Below, one piece after another: positions 26,509 to 35,467 of a DNA stretch of 64,000 nucleotides (position 1 is its first letter; the number at the start of each line of letters is the position of its first letter). The notes beneath the pieces are model-generated. The model saw nothing but the letters and a program-made list of their open reading frames with translations, was not told the DNA's origin and did not search any database. This stretch comes from Gammaproteobacteria bacterium (lineage in GTDB: Bacteria > Pseudomonadota > Gammaproteobacteria > JASBUN01), in the NCBI GenBank assembly GCA_030147845.1, contig JASBUN010000016.1, forward strand, positions 1 through 64,000, written 5' to 3'. A program made the translations under genes and the position numbers.

Positions 26509-27462
26509 ATGACTGACCCTGCCACCGTAGCTTCCGCGCCACAGATCGTCACCGTTGACGCCAGCCACGACGGTCAGCGGCTGGATAATTTCTTACTGCG
26601 CGTTTTAAAAGGTATACCGAAAACCCATGTCTACCGCATCGTGCGTACGGGCCAGGTGCGCGTCAATAAGGGCAGAATCCGCCCTGACTATCGTTTAAGA
26701 TCGGGCGATCAGGTAAGGATCCCACCGTTACGTCAGGCCCAGGCGACAACCCCAGCGACGGCGCCGGAGGCGACCTGCCGGGCCGTTGCCGCAGCCGTAC
26801 TATACGAAGACGGCCAGCTATTGGTGCTGGATAAGCCCGCCGGGCTGGCGGTGCATTCGGGTAGTGGATTGACCTACGGGCTGATCGAGGCGCTGCGGCA
26901 GATGCGGCCGTCAGCGCCGTTTTTGGAGCTGGTGCACCGCTTGGACCGCGAAACCAGCGGTTGTCTGTTGGTCGCCAAAAGCCGGCCGAGCCTGTTGGCA
27001 TTGCAACAACAGTTGGGCGGCAGCGAAATGACCAAAGCTTACCTGGCGCTGGTCGCCGGTCAATGGCAGGGCGGTGCGCGCACGATTGATGCGCCGCTGC
27101 AGAAAAACGTCTTGCGCGGCGGCGAGCGAATGGTCCAGGTGGAGGCCGGCGGTCGCGCTGCGCGGACGCATTTCCGCCCCGTCGCGGTCTATCAGCAATC
27201 GAGTTTGATGGAAATTCGACTGGAAACCGGTCGTACCCACCAAATTCGTGTGCATGCCGCGCATATCGGATGCCCGCTGGCTGGGGATTCGAAATACGGC
27301 ATGACTGAATTCAATCGTGAGATGAAGGACAACGGGCTACGGCGCCTATTTTTACACGCGCACCACCTGGCCTTCCGTCATCCCGCTTCGCAACAGGAAC
27401 TGCATATCAGCGCACCGCTCGGCACCGACTTGCAGCACGTCTTAGATCAATTGGAAGCATAA
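26509..27462 (+). CDS. rluC: 23S rRNA pseudouridine synthase RluC
   Basis: Makes pseudouridine at positions 955, 2504 and 2580 in E. coli numbering. From ATG 26509 the product is 317 residues: an N-terminal S4 RNA-binding domain (about 18-80, RLDNFLLRVLKGIPKTHVYR) and the catalytic domain with Asp in HRLDRETSG (about 145-153) and GRTHQIRVHA. Upstream codons from 26437 lack similarity. Followed after two bases by the HAD gene, so co-transcribed. Confidence 0.93.
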   Translation: MTDPATVASAPQIVTVDASHDGQRLDNFLLRVLKGIPKTHVYRIVRTGQVRVNKGRIRPDYRLRSGDQVRIPPLRQAQATTPATAPEATCRAVAAAVLYEDGQLLVLDKPAGLAVHSGSGLTYGLIEALRQMRPSAPFLELVHRLDRETSGCLLVAKSRPSLLALQQQLGGSEMTKAYLALVAGQWQGGARTIDAPLQKNVLRGGERMVQVEAGGRAARTHFRPVAVYQQSSLMEIRLETGRTHQIRVHAAHIGCPLAGDSKYGMTEFNREMKDNGLRRLFLHAHHLAFRHPASQQELHISAPLGTDLQHVLDQLEA

Positions 27463-27464
27463 AC

Positions 27465-28151
27465 ATGGCGCTGCCTTACGAGTTACTGATTTTCGATTGG
27501 GACGGCACGTTGATGGACTCGCAGGCCCATATCGTCGCCAGCATGTGTGCGGCGATGGATGCTTTGGCGATCGAGCGTCTGGACCAGGCACGTATCTGTA
27601 ATGTGATCGGCTTGGGCCTGCGCGAAGCGGTCCGGGCGCTGTTCCCCGATCGGCATACTGACGAAGCGTTCGTTACCGCTTTCGTGCGCCACTATCAGGA
27701 CCACTATTTCGCGTCGCAGGTCGCACCTGCGCTGTTTAGCCATAGCGCGAGTACGCTGCGCGCGCTGCAAACTAACGGTTACCGCTTGGCGGTGGCAACC
27801 AGCAAGAGCCGCGTTGGATTGGATCGCGCCTTGTCCGAGACAGGTCTACAAGGTTTATTTGAGAGTACCCGCACCGCGGACGAGACGGCGTCGAAGCCCG
27901 ATCCGCGCATGTTGCGCGAAATTCTAGCTGAATGCCATGTGGCGTCACATCAAGCCATTATGATAGGTGACACCGAGTATGATATGGCAATGGCACGCGA
28001 CGCCGGCGCTCATGCGATCGCTGTCAGTTATGGGGTGCATGCCGCGCAACGCCTACAGCGCTATCGGCCGTTGACGTGCTTGGATGATATCGCCGAGTTG
28101 AGCACTTGGTTACGACGCACCGCAGCGAAGGCCGAGTGCGTGAAGGTATAG
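27465..28151 (+). CDS. HAD-superfamily hydrolase, phosphoglycolate phosphatase-like
   Basis: A 228-residue HAD phosphatase. Motif I FDWDGTLMDS (Asp nucleophile about 10), motif II TSKSR, motif III Lys in SKPDPRML, motif IV IGDTEYDMAMA. The cap domain is helical (type C1). Substrate not known; resembles YqaB/Gph-like enzymes found beside rluC in pseudomonads. Confidence 0.9.
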   Translation: MALPYELLIFDWDGTLMDSQAHIVASMCAAMDALAIERLDQARICNVIGLGLREAVRALFPDRHTDEAFVTAFVRHYQDHYFASQVAPALFSHSASTLRALQTNGYRLAVATSKSRVGLDRALSETGLQGLFESTRTADETASKPDPRMLREILAECHVASHQAIMIGDTEYDMAMARDAGAHAIAVSYGVHAAQRLQRYRPLTCLDDIAELSTWLRRTAAKAECVKV

Positions 28152-28159
28152 GATGATCT

Positions 28160-29140
28160 ATGAGTGAAAGCGACGATCTGCCTCCAACCCAGGTGAGTGC
28201 CGGACCCGCGCCGGAGCAGAAGGATCCGCAATGGGAGCGAGAGGTGCTCGAACGAGTGGCATTGGCAGCTATCGTAGAGCAACGCCGCGCACGGCGTTGG
28301 GGGATTCTATTCAAGACGCTATTTTTCGCCTATCTGCTGTTACTGTTGTTTTTTCTGCTGCCGATTTCCGCACCGTCCGGACCACACACAGCTGTGATCC
28401 GTATCGAAGGCGTGATTGGCGAAAATCGACCTGCCAGCGCCGACAACATCATCCGCGCGCTGCACGCCGCGTTCGAGGACAGCGAGACGCGCGGCATTAT
28501 TTTACGTGCCGACAGCCCCGGCGGCAGTCCGGTGCAGGCGGCGTATGTATATGATGAAATCGTGCGCCTGCGTAAACGTTATCCGTCCACTCCGGTATAT
28601 GCGGTAATTACCGATTTGTGTGCTTCCGGCTGTTACTACATGATCGCGGCTGCGGACAAGATTTACGCCAATCGCGGCAGTCTGGTCGGTTCAATCGGCG
28701 TGCTCTATGACGGCTTTGGATTCACGGGACTGATGGACAAACTCGGTATCCAACGACGGCTAATCACGGCGGGAAAGAATAAGGGCATGCTGGATCCGTT
28801 TTCGGCGCTCAAGCCTGACGACGTGCAAAATCTCAAGCAGATGCTCAACGAGATACACCAGCAGTTTATAAACGCAGTCAAACGAGGCAGAGGAGCACGC
28901 TTAGCCGACAATCCGGATCTGTTCACTGGCAAAGTTTGGACCGGCGCTAGCGCGCAGCGGCTGGGGCTGGTGGATGATTTAGCGTCGGTCGGGGAGGTTG
29001 CTCGTGACGTGATTGGCGCCAAGACCATCGTTGACTACACGCCGCGAGAAAATATTCTACGTCAGTTCGCCGACCGCGTTGGGGCATCGATCGGACGCAA
29101 TGTGCTACCCACGCAGATGACTACGCCACAATTGCGTTAA
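28160..29140 (+). CDS. sppA: Signal peptide peptidase, S49 family (SppA-like)
   Basis: A 326-residue membrane-anchored serine protease. One membrane helix at about 54-75 follows a basic segment; the catalytic domain has Ser in LCASGCYYMIAAAD, and the Ser-Lys dyad Lys is likely in ITAGKNKGMLDPF. The short form resembles Bacillus SppA rather than the double-length E. coli enzyme. It removes signal peptide remnants from the membrane. Confidence 0.92.
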   Translation: MSESDDLPPTQVSAGPAPEQKDPQWEREVLERVALAAIVEQRRARRWGILFKTLFFAYLLLLLFFLLPISAPSGPHTAVIRIEGVIGENRPASADNIIRALHAAFEDSETRGIILRADSPGGSPVQAAYVYDEIVRLRKRYPSTPVYAVITDLCASGCYYMIAAADKIYANRGSLVGSIGVLYDGFGFTGLMDKLGIQRRLITAGKNKGMLDPFSALKPDDVQNLKQMLNEIHQQFINAVKRGRGARLADNPDLFTGKVWTGASAQRLGLVDDLASVGEVARDVIGAKTIVDYTPRENILRQFADRVGASIGRNVLPTQMTTPQLR

Positions 29141-29165
29141 CCGTGGCGGTGGCGGCGAACTGCGC

Positions 29166-29756
29166 TTACAACAGTTCGAGACCCTGATTCTCCAGCATGC
29201 GCGTGAGGCAAATGAGCGGCAGTCCCATCAGGGCACTGGCGTCATCACCGCTGGTCCGCTCGAACAGCGCCACGCCCAAGCCTTCGGATTTGAAGCTGCC
29301 GGCGCAATTGTAGGGTTGCTCTGCGCGCAGATAACGTTCGATCTGCGCTGCACTCAGTTGCCGGAAGGTGACTTCGAACGGCACGACGCTGGACTGGACG
29401 ACGCCGCTCTCGCTATTGAGCAGGCACAGGCCGGTATAGAACGTTACTTTATTGCCGGAAGCACGGCTGAGTTGCTGTACGGCGTTGGCGTGGTTGCCGG
29501 GTTTGCCCATGATTTCGCCATCGATGGTTGCGACTTGATCGGAACCGATGATCAGCGCTTGTGGGTAACGTATGGCCACTGCACGAGCTTTGTCCTGAGA
29601 TAGTCGTTCGACCAGCGCGCGTGGGGGTTCGTGCGCCAGTGGTGTCTCGTCGACATCCGGCGCAGCGGTGTCAAACTCGATACCGAGTCGCTGCAACAGC
29701 ATTTTTCGATACGGCGAGGTGGAGCCGAGAATGAGCGGTAGTCGGGGTTTATGCAT
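29166..29756 (-). CDS. yceF: Maf family nucleotide pyrophosphatase (YceF-like)
   Basis: A 196-residue Maf protein. Start block LILGSTSPYRKMLLQRLGIEF and the internal APDVDETP, IIGSDQVATIDGEIMGKPG and CAGSFKSEGLG match the YceF branch, which hydrolyses 7-methyl-GTP. Convergent with sppA. In related genomes it neighbours yceD; here pyruvate carboxylase genes and a MITE-like element separate them. Confidence 0.92.
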   Translation of the reverse strand: MHKPRLPLILGSTSPYRKMLLQRLGIEFDTAAPDVDETPLAHEPPRALVERLSQDKARAVAIRYPQALIIGSDQVATIDGEIMGKPGNHANAVQQLSRASGNKVTFYTGLCLLNSESGVVQSSVVPFEVTFRQLSAAQIERYLRAEQPYNCAGSFKSEGLGVALFERTSGDDASALMGLPLICLTRMLENQGLELL

Positions 29757-29867
29757 GTTTAATGGATCTATGGTTGTCGCGCAGCCGATGACTGCGCGTA
29801 GCGTCTTGTTGGCTAAAGCCGAGGTTGGGGGCTAAACACGTGAGTGATGCGAATGGCATTCGGTTTA

Positions 29868-30013
29868 TTAGCAGGTTGTTGAAAAAATCGCACAAGGCTG
29901 CCGGCAAGGTCGAAAACGACCATAAAGCGCGGTTTGCATGCGCCGGTAAATGAGCATCTCGGGCCGTCTTGCAACGGCGCATGCACCACCCGCGGGTTTT
30001 CAACAACCGCTAA
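29868..30013. mobile_element. MITE-like element, about 146 bp
   Basis: Inverted termini: TTAGCAGGTTGTTGAAAA (29868-29885) and TTTTCAACAACCGCTAA (29997-30013), matching except for one extra A in the left end. Flanking TA on both sides fits a Tc1/mariner-type TA target duplication. Inside are two perfect hairpins: GGTCG/CGACC around AAAA (29908-29921) and GCATGCGCCG/CGGCGCATGC (29936-29945 with 29975-29984). No coding capacity. The whole is probably a non-autonomous transposon relic between pycB and maf, and its structure could also end the pycB transcript. The IS family it derives from is uncertain. Confidence 0.65.
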
Positions 30014-30046
30014 AAAGCGCGCTCTGACCGCGCGCCGCATATGCCG

Positions 30047-31873
30047 CTATTCGATTTCCACCAGGGTTTCGTCTGGTGTCACGGTGTCGCCCTTCTGAAC
30101 ATGTACCGATGTAATTTTTCCAGAGATGGTTGCCTGAATCTCGGTTTCCATCTTCATAGCCTCGGTCACCAGCACCGGATCGCCGGCTTCGACCTTATCG
30201 CCGACTTTGACCAGTACATCGATGATCGTGCCGGGCATCGACGTCGTAACGTGACCGGGAGCCGTTGCGCGCGGCCGCTTAGAACCGCTCGAGCGCTTGG
30301 CTTTGCCGCCTGTTGTGGGCGCTTCCGGCAAAATTTCGTCCAAAGTTTCGACGATAATTTCTTCCGGCACACCGTCGACGGTGACGTAAAACGGACGCAT
30401 TTGCTGTGTCTTATGACCAGTACCGGTAAGCATGATGTGATAAGTCTCACCGTGCAGCGTGACGTTGAAGTCGACCGGTGCACCGTCGCTCTTCTGGCCT
30501 GCGATGGGCTCGAGTGCTTCCGGCGTCAATGTTCCCGCCGCTCGTTGTTGCAGGAAATCGCGGCCGATTTCCGGAAACATGGCGAAGGTGAGGACATCTT
30601 CTTCACTCTTGGCCAAGTCGCCGATTTGCCCACGCAGGTTTTCCATTTCCGGCTCCAATAAATCGGCCGGACGCACATCGATGACGTCCTCATTGCCGAT
30701 CGCCTGCTGGCGCACGGCGGCGTTGACCGCGCTCGGTGCGCGCCCGTAGCGTCCTTGCAGATAGGCTTTGACTTCATTAGTGATGCTCTTATAGCGCGTT
30801 CCGGTCAAGACGTTAAGTACGGACTGGGTGCCGACGATCTGCGACGTCGGCGTTACCAGCGGCGGATAGCCGAGATCCTCGCGTACTTTGGGTATCTCAT
30901 TTAGCACTTCTCCGAGGCGGTCGAGTGCACCTTGCTCTTTGAGCTGGGACGAGAGATTGGAGATCATGCCGCCAGGCACCTGATTGACTTGCACGCGCGT
31001 GTCGATGCCGGTGAACTCGCTTTCGAATTGGTGGTATTTCTTTCGTATTTCGTGAAAGTAAAAGCCGATCTCTTGCAGCAATTCGAGATCCAGGGCGGTG
31101 TCGTATTCGGTGCCGCGCAGCGCCGCCACCATGCTTTCTGTGGGTGGGTGGCTCGCGCCGTTGGAAAATGAGGAGATGGCCGTATCGATACCAAAGCAAC
31201 CTTGCTCCACCGCCTTCAGCTGGCACATGTCGGATAGGCCGGAAGTGGCGTGCGAATGCAGGTATACGGGGACTTTGAGCGTACCGACCAGGCGTTTGGT
31301 CAAATCGCCGGCGATGAACGGTGTGAGTAGCCCCGCCATATCTTTGATGGCAACGCTATCGCAACCCATCTGTTCCAATTCAACCGCCATCGCCACGAAT
31401 TGTTCGATCGTATGCACGGGGCTGGTGGTGTAGCAGATGGCGCCCTGCGCGTGCTTGCCGGCAGCTTTGACCGCGTCGATTGACACGCGCAGATTACGCG
31501 TGTCATTGATGGCATCGAAAATGCGGAAGACGTCGATGCCATTGTCCGCCGAACGTTTAACGAAGGCGCGCACAACGTCATCTGAGTAGTGCCGATAGCC
31601 GACCAGATTTTGTCCGCGCAACAACATTTGCAAGCGCGTGTTTGGTAACGCTTGGCGCAGTTTTCGCAATCGCTCCCACGGGTCTTCCTTGAGAAAGCGC
31701 ACGCATGCGTCGAAGGTGGCGCCGCCCCATACTTCCAACGACCAGAAGCCGACTCGGTCCAGACGGTCGCAGATCGGCAGCATGTCTTCCGTGCGCATAC
31801 GTGTTGCGATAAGGCACTGGTGTGCGTCGCGGAGTATCGTTTCTGTAATGTTTACTTTCGACATTTGCGGCAT
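30047..31873 (-). CDS. pycB: Pyruvate carboxylase subunit B / oxaloacetate decarboxylase alpha-type
   Basis: Carboxyltransferase subunit of 608 residues. N-terminal TIM-barrel (about 5-290) with ITETILRDAHQCLIATRM, FRIFDAINDTRNL and the metal-binding HSHATSG; then the PYC/OADA conserved domain; C-terminal biotinyl domain with EAMKME (Lys about 573) after a Pro/Ala/Lys linker. With the biotin carboxylase gene just upstream (80-base gap) it forms a two-subunit pyruvate carboxylase that refills oxaloacetate. No oadB/oadG are adjacent, which argues against a sodium-pump decarboxylase. Confidence 0.88.
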   Translation of the reverse strand: MPQMSKVNITETILRDAHQCLIATRMRTEDMLPICDRLDRVGFWSLEVWGGATFDACVRFLKEDPWERLRKLRQALPNTRLQMLLRGQNLVGYRHYSDDVVRAFVKRSADNGIDVFRIFDAINDTRNLRVSIDAVKAAGKHAQGAICYTTSPVHTIEQFVAMAVELEQMGCDSVAIKDMAGLLTPFIAGDLTKRLVGTLKVPVYLHSHATSGLSDMCQLKAVEQGCFGIDTAISSFSNGASHPPTESMVAALRGTEYDTALDLELLQEIGFYFHEIRKKYHQFESEFTGIDTRVQVNQVPGGMISNLSSQLKEQGALDRLGEVLNEIPKVREDLGYPPLVTPTSQIVGTQSVLNVLTGTRYKSITNEVKAYLQGRYGRAPSAVNAAVRQQAIGNEDVIDVRPADLLEPEMENLRGQIGDLAKSEEDVLTFAMFPEIGRDFLQQRAAGTLTPEALEPIAGQKSDGAPVDFNVTLHGETYHIMLTGTGHKTQQMRPFYVTVDGVPEEIIVETLDEILPEAPTTGGKAKRSSGSKRPRATAPGHVTTSMPGTIIDVLVKVGDKVEAGDPVLVTEAMKMETEIQATISGKITSVHVQKGDTVTPDETLVEIE

Positions 31874-31953
31874 CTTTCGTCTTCAATTGAAGTGATATCG
31901 TCGAGATGATGCGCGAGTCTATATTTCAGGTCAGCGCATCGCGTCCGGACAGA

Positions 31954-33372
31954 CTACAAACCTAAATGCGCCACGGTGGCCGCGGCGATAACCGCCGCAA
32001 GCTCACGCGGCGGACGTCGTACTGAGTATTCAACCAATTCCGGATGGTCTTCGACGAAGCTGGTGGTAAAGTTGTGGGCACGAAAATCGCGCGTGCTCAG
32101 TATTTCCAGATGATAGGGTATGGTCGTTTTGACGCCGTATACGCCGATATCCTGTAGTGCCCGGCGCGCTCGATTCAGCAGCTCGTCCCACTCCAGCGCC
32201 CATACGGTTAGTTTGGCACACATCGAATCGTAGTAGGGCGGAATAACATAACCGGTATAAATGGCGCCGTCGGTGCGCACGCCCGGTCCGCCCGGAGCGA
32301 AATAGCGTGTGATGCGGCCAAAACTTGGCAGGAAATCGTTCTTGGGATCTTCCGCGTTAATGCGGAATTCCATTGCGTACCCCCTGCGCGTAACGTCATC
32401 TTGCACGATGCGTAGCGGCAGCCCGGCGGCGATGCGCACCTGTTCGCGCACGATGTCGATGCCGGTAATTTCCTCCGTGACGGTGTGCTCGACTTGCAGA
32501 CGAGTGTTCATTTCCATGAAATAAAATTCGTCGTTTTCGTCCATCAAAAATTCAACTGTGCCAGCATTCTCGTATCCCACCGTACGCGCTGCGCGTACGG
32601 CTAGATCGCCAATGTGTGCGCGTTGCGCATCGTTGAGCTGCGGTGACGGTGCAATTTCGATGAGTTTTTGATGGCGGCGTTGAATCGAGCAGTCCCGTTC
32701 AAATAGATGCACGACATGACCGTGCTGGTCGGCAAGTATCTGTACCTCGATGTGGCGCGGATTAACCACGCATTTTTCCATGAATACATCGGCGCTGCCG
32801 AAGGCTTTGGTCGCCTCCGAAAGCACTCGGTCATAGTTGCGGCGCAATTCTTCGGCGCTGTTACAGCGCCGAATGCCGCGCCCGCCACCACCTGAGGTGG
32901 CTTTCAGCATGACCGGATAGCCGATCGACTCGGCCAAGGCTTCGGCCTCGTCTAGGTTGGCCAAGTTGCCATCGCTACCGGGTACCACCGGTACGCCGGC
33001 CGCGATCATTGCGCGCCGCGCCTCGGTCTTGTCGCCCATCTTGTGGATGACTTCGGCATTGGGGCCAATAAAAACGATGCCCCGACGCTCACAACTCTCT
33101 GCAAGTAGCGGATTTTCCGACAAGAAGCCATAACCGGGGTGTAAGGCATCGCAACCGGTGGCGACGGCCAAATTGACCAGTCGATGGACATTCAGATAGC
33201 CGGCTACGGAGTCGGGTCCTATATTATAGGCTTCATCCGCTTTTTTGACATGCAACGAGTGGCGGTCGGGCTCCGCGTAAATGGCGGCGGAGGTGATGCC
33301 CAACTCGGAGCAGGCGCGTACAATGCGCACGGCAATCTCACCGCGATTGGCGATTAGTATCTTACGAAACAA
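31954..33372 (-). CDS. pycA: Pyruvate carboxylase subunit A (biotin carboxylase)
   Basis: The start is TTG at 33372 with GGAGGAAG a few bases upstream, which gives 472 residues beginning LFRKILIANRGEIAVR, normal for AccC/PycA; the longer open frame to 33501 has no family similarity. ATP-grasp biotin carboxylase with the glycine loop KATSGGGGRGIRR, HIEVQILAD and the catalytic block FMEMNTRLQVEHTVTE. The distinct C-terminal 35 residues end in a Arg/Ala-rich helix. Paired with pycB, so pyruvate rather than acetyl-CoA is the inferred acceptor. Confidence 0.88.
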   Translation of the reverse strand: MFRKILIANRGEIAVRIVRACSELGITSAAIYAEPDRHSLHVKKADEAYNIGPDSVAGYLNVHRLVNLAVATGCDALHPGYGFLSENPLLAESCERRGIVFIGPNAEVIHKMGDKTEARRAMIAAGVPVVPGSDGNLANLDEAEALAESIGYPVMLKATSGGGGRGIRRCNSAEELRRNYDRVLSEATKAFGSADVFMEKCVVNPRHIEVQILADQHGHVVHLFERDCSIQRRHQKLIEIAPSPQLNDAQRAHIGDLAVRAARTVGYENAGTVEFLMDENDEFYFMEMNTRLQVEHTVTEEITGIDIVREQVRIAAGLPLRIVQDDVTRRGYAMEFRINAEDPKNDFLPSFGRITRYFAPGGPGVRTDGAIYTGYVIPPYYDSMCAKLTVWALEWDELLNRARRALQDIGVYGVKTTIPYHLEILSTRDFRAHNFTTSFVEDHPELVEYSVRRPPRELAAVIAAATVAHLGL

Positions 33373-33543
33373 CGATTCTTCCTCCCGATGGTCGACCGTA
33401 AAAGCACGAGTTTTGCGGTTCGAAGGGAAATGTAACCGATTCGCACGGCTCCGCACAGGGCTGGAAGCTGAAAAAGGACCACGACGTTCGAGACTGGGCA
33501 ACGTTTTTTTACCAAAAACAATAAGTTTTCGTACTCAGTCATT

Positions 33544-33572
33544 TTGACACCAATGAATTCTAACGCTAATAT
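33544..33572 (+). promoter_or_regulatory. Near-consensus sigma-70 promoter for yceD-rpmF-plsX-fab
   Basis: -35 TTGACA (33544-33549) and -10 TAATAT (33567-33572) are separated by 17 bases. A/T tracts upstream (33504-33535) could be an UP element. A transcript start seven bases past the -10, near 33579, falls three bases before the yceD ATG at 33582. Confidence 0.8.
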
Positions 33573-33581
33573 TGCACGCTT

Positions 33582-34106
33582 ATGTTGGGACGCCTGCCAG
33601 ACTTCGTGGATCCGATGCGGTTGGTGCGCCAGCGGGCTGATTTGGAAGGATCCGTACCGCTGACGAAAATGCAGCGTCTGGGACGGTTATTGAGCGCAAC
33701 GGATGGCGAAGCGCGTGTCGCGTTGGAATTTGGTGTCAATGAGGCTGGTGCGCCCGCGGTTCATGGGGCTATCTGCGCCAGTTTACTGTTGGTGTGCCAA
33801 CGATGCCTGGAACCGGTGCGGCAAGACGTCGAGGTCGATTTGAATTTGGCATTGGCTGGTTCCGAGGCGCAAGCCGAATCGGTCCCAGACGGCTACGACG
33901 CGTTGATTGTCGGCGACGGTCCATTTTCTCTGGTGGAGCTGATTGAAGACGAACTGATACTGGCGTTACCGATTGTCGTCATGCATCGATTGGAAGATTG
34001 TCCGGCACGGGAACGCATGCGCAACGAATCACCGGCGGCTCAGTCGACTGCGGAACCGGAAGCGAATCCGTTCGCGGTATTGCGCGAACTTAAAATCAAG
34101 CACTGA
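33582..34106 (+). CDS. yceD: YceD/DUF177 family protein
   Basis: A 174-residue protein beginning [17 protein letters not shown], matching the family's usual N-terminus. It has the CxxC site in [10 protein letters not shown] (likely Zn or rRNA binding) and an acidic [11 protein letters not shown] block. YceD proteins are linked with ribosome biogenesis, often encoded next to rpmF as here. No ribosome-binding sequence precedes it; see the promoter finding. Confidence 0.92.
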   Translation: MLGRLPDFVDPMRLVRQRADLEGSVPLTKMQRLGRLLSATDGEARVALEFGVNEAGAPAVHGAICASLLLVCQRCLEPVRQDVEVDLNLALAGSEAQAESVPDGYDALIVGDGPFSLVELIEDELILALPIVVMHRLEDCPARERMRNESPAAQSTAEPEANPFAVLRELKIKH

Positions 34107-34131
34107 ACTGATTAATTGCAGGAGTATTGAG

Positions 34132-34311
34132 ATGGCCGTACAACAGAACCGAAAAACCCGCGCCAAGCGCGACATGCGCCGGGCACATGACGCGCTGACC
34201 GCCGCCGCCGTATCGATTGAGCCGGAAACCGGCGAAGCCCATTTACGTCACCATGTCAGCCCCGATGGTTTTTATCGCGGCCGAAAGATTGCCCCCGCAC
34301 GGAAGGATTGA
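34132..34311 (+). CDS. rpmF: 50S ribosomal protein bL32
   Basis: A 59-residue basic protein from ATG 34132 with GGAG 9 bases upstream. The N-terminus [20 protein letters not shown] and the GFYRGRKI segment are those of bL32. It lacks the four zinc cysteines of the C+ type, so it is a zinc-free form. The frame open from 33973 is yceD overlap. Confidence 0.96.
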   Translation: MAVQQNRKTRAKRDMRRAHDALTAAAVSIEPETGEAHLRHHVSPDGFYRGRKIAPARKD

Positions 34312-34320
34312 TGCGCTCTG

Positions 34321-34336
34321 GTCCGCTCACGCGGAC
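34321..34336 (+). other. Short hairpin between rpmF and plsX
   Basis: GTCCGC/GCGGAC perfect 6-bp stem with a TCAC loop, nine bases after the rpmF stop. No T-run. May mark a processing or stability site that uncouples rpmF from plsX levels. Confidence 0.4.
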
Positions 34337-34435
34337 ATCGATGTGCTCGGTTGCCGCTAACGCGGACGGTTCCGTGCTAGACGGGGAGCCCACATTGTTC
34401 CCACACGACTGCAATTCAATCATGTTGGCGACTTC

Positions 34436-35467
34436 ATGAAAGCGAAGCGTACGATTGCGCTTGACGCGATGGGCGGCGATGTTGGTCCGGATGTTGTTGT
34501 GCCGGCTGCAGTCAACGTTCTGAAAGCGCGTCGTGGCGAGGTGCGCCTTATACTGGTTGGCGACCGCGCGCGTATCGAGCAGCGTCTTGCGGAACTGAAG
34601 TGTGCGCCGGAAGACGACCTTATCGTACACCACGCATCTGAGGCGGTGGCCATGGACGAGTTGCCGTCCTCGGCATTGCGGAGCAAGAAGGATTCATCCA
34701 TGCGCGTGGCCATTGATCTGGTCAAGAGCGGCGTGGCGGATGCGTGCGTAAGTGCCGGCAATACCGGTGCGCTAATGGCGATGGCGCGTTTCGTTCTCAA
34801 GACTCTGACCGGAATTGACCGCCCGGCGATCTGCACTTCCTTGCCATCGGTGGCCGGTCACACACATGTACTCGACTTGGGCGCTAACGTCGATTGTACC
34901 TCGGAGCAACTTTTTCAGTTTGCCGTCATGGGTTCCGTGCTTGCCAACGCGGTAGATAATATCGAGCATCCTCGGGTGGGTCTGCTCAACGTTGGCGAGG
35001 AAGAAATTAAGGGCAACGAACGCGTAAAGGTCGCCGCACAATTGCTCGCGGCGAGCGATCTGAACTACATCGGTTTTGTGGAAGGCGATGCTATTTACAA
35101 AGACGGCGCGGATGTCGTTGTCTGCGACGGCTTCGTCGGTAACGTAGCGCTAAAGACCAGTGAGGGTGTCGCCCAGATGATCGGGCACTATATGAAGCAG
35201 GAATTTTCACGCAATACCCTCACGCGTATGATCGGCTTTATGGCCATGCCGGTGCTGCGTTCCTTTCGCCGTAAAATTGACCCGAGACGGTATAACGGCG
35301 CAAGCCTGCTTGGCTTGCGCGGCATCGTAGTCAAGAGCCACGGCGGAGCGGATGAAATGGCGTTCGCCAACGCCATCGACATCGCCATCCTCGAGGTCGC
35401 TAAAGCCGTGCCGGACCGGATACACGCGCAGTTGGAATCGCTCCTAACGGAAAGGCAGGTCGTGTGA
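34436..35467 (+). CDS. plsX: Phosphate acyltransferase PlsX
   Basis: Makes acyl-phosphate from acyl-ACP for phospholipid synthesis. The 343-residue product begins with the [16 protein letters not shown] nucleotide-fold block; further [10 protein letters not shown] and [13 protein letters not shown]. Its stop overlaps the fabH GTG start. Confidence 0.95.
   Translation: MKAKRTIALDAMGGDVGPDVVVPAAVNVLKARRGEVRLILVGDRARIEQRLAELKCAPEDDLIVHHASEAVAMDELPSSALRSKKDSSMRVAIDLVKSGVADACVSAGNTGALMAMARFVLKTLTGIDRPAICTSLPSVAGHTHVLDLGANVDCTSEQLFQFAVMGSVLANAVDNIEHPRVGLLNVGEEEIKGNERVKVAAQLLAASDLNYIGFVEGDAIYKDGADVVVCDGFVGNVALKTSEGVAQMIGHYMKQEFSRNTLTRMIGFMAMPVLRSFRRKIDPRRYNGASLLGLRGIVVKSHGGADEMAFANAIDIAILEVAKAVPDRIHAQLESLLTERQVV

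Noticed and set aside
33373-33501. Longer N-terminus for the biotin carboxylase
   Set aside because: GGAGGAAG before TTG 33372 and the conserved LFRKILIANRGE start give the normal length.
33486-33513. ACGTT/AACGT with T7 as a terminator upstream of yceD
   Set aside because: Stem is only 5 bp with an 11-base loop, no plus-strand gene lies upstream, and the T/A tracts fit an UP element of the promoter better.
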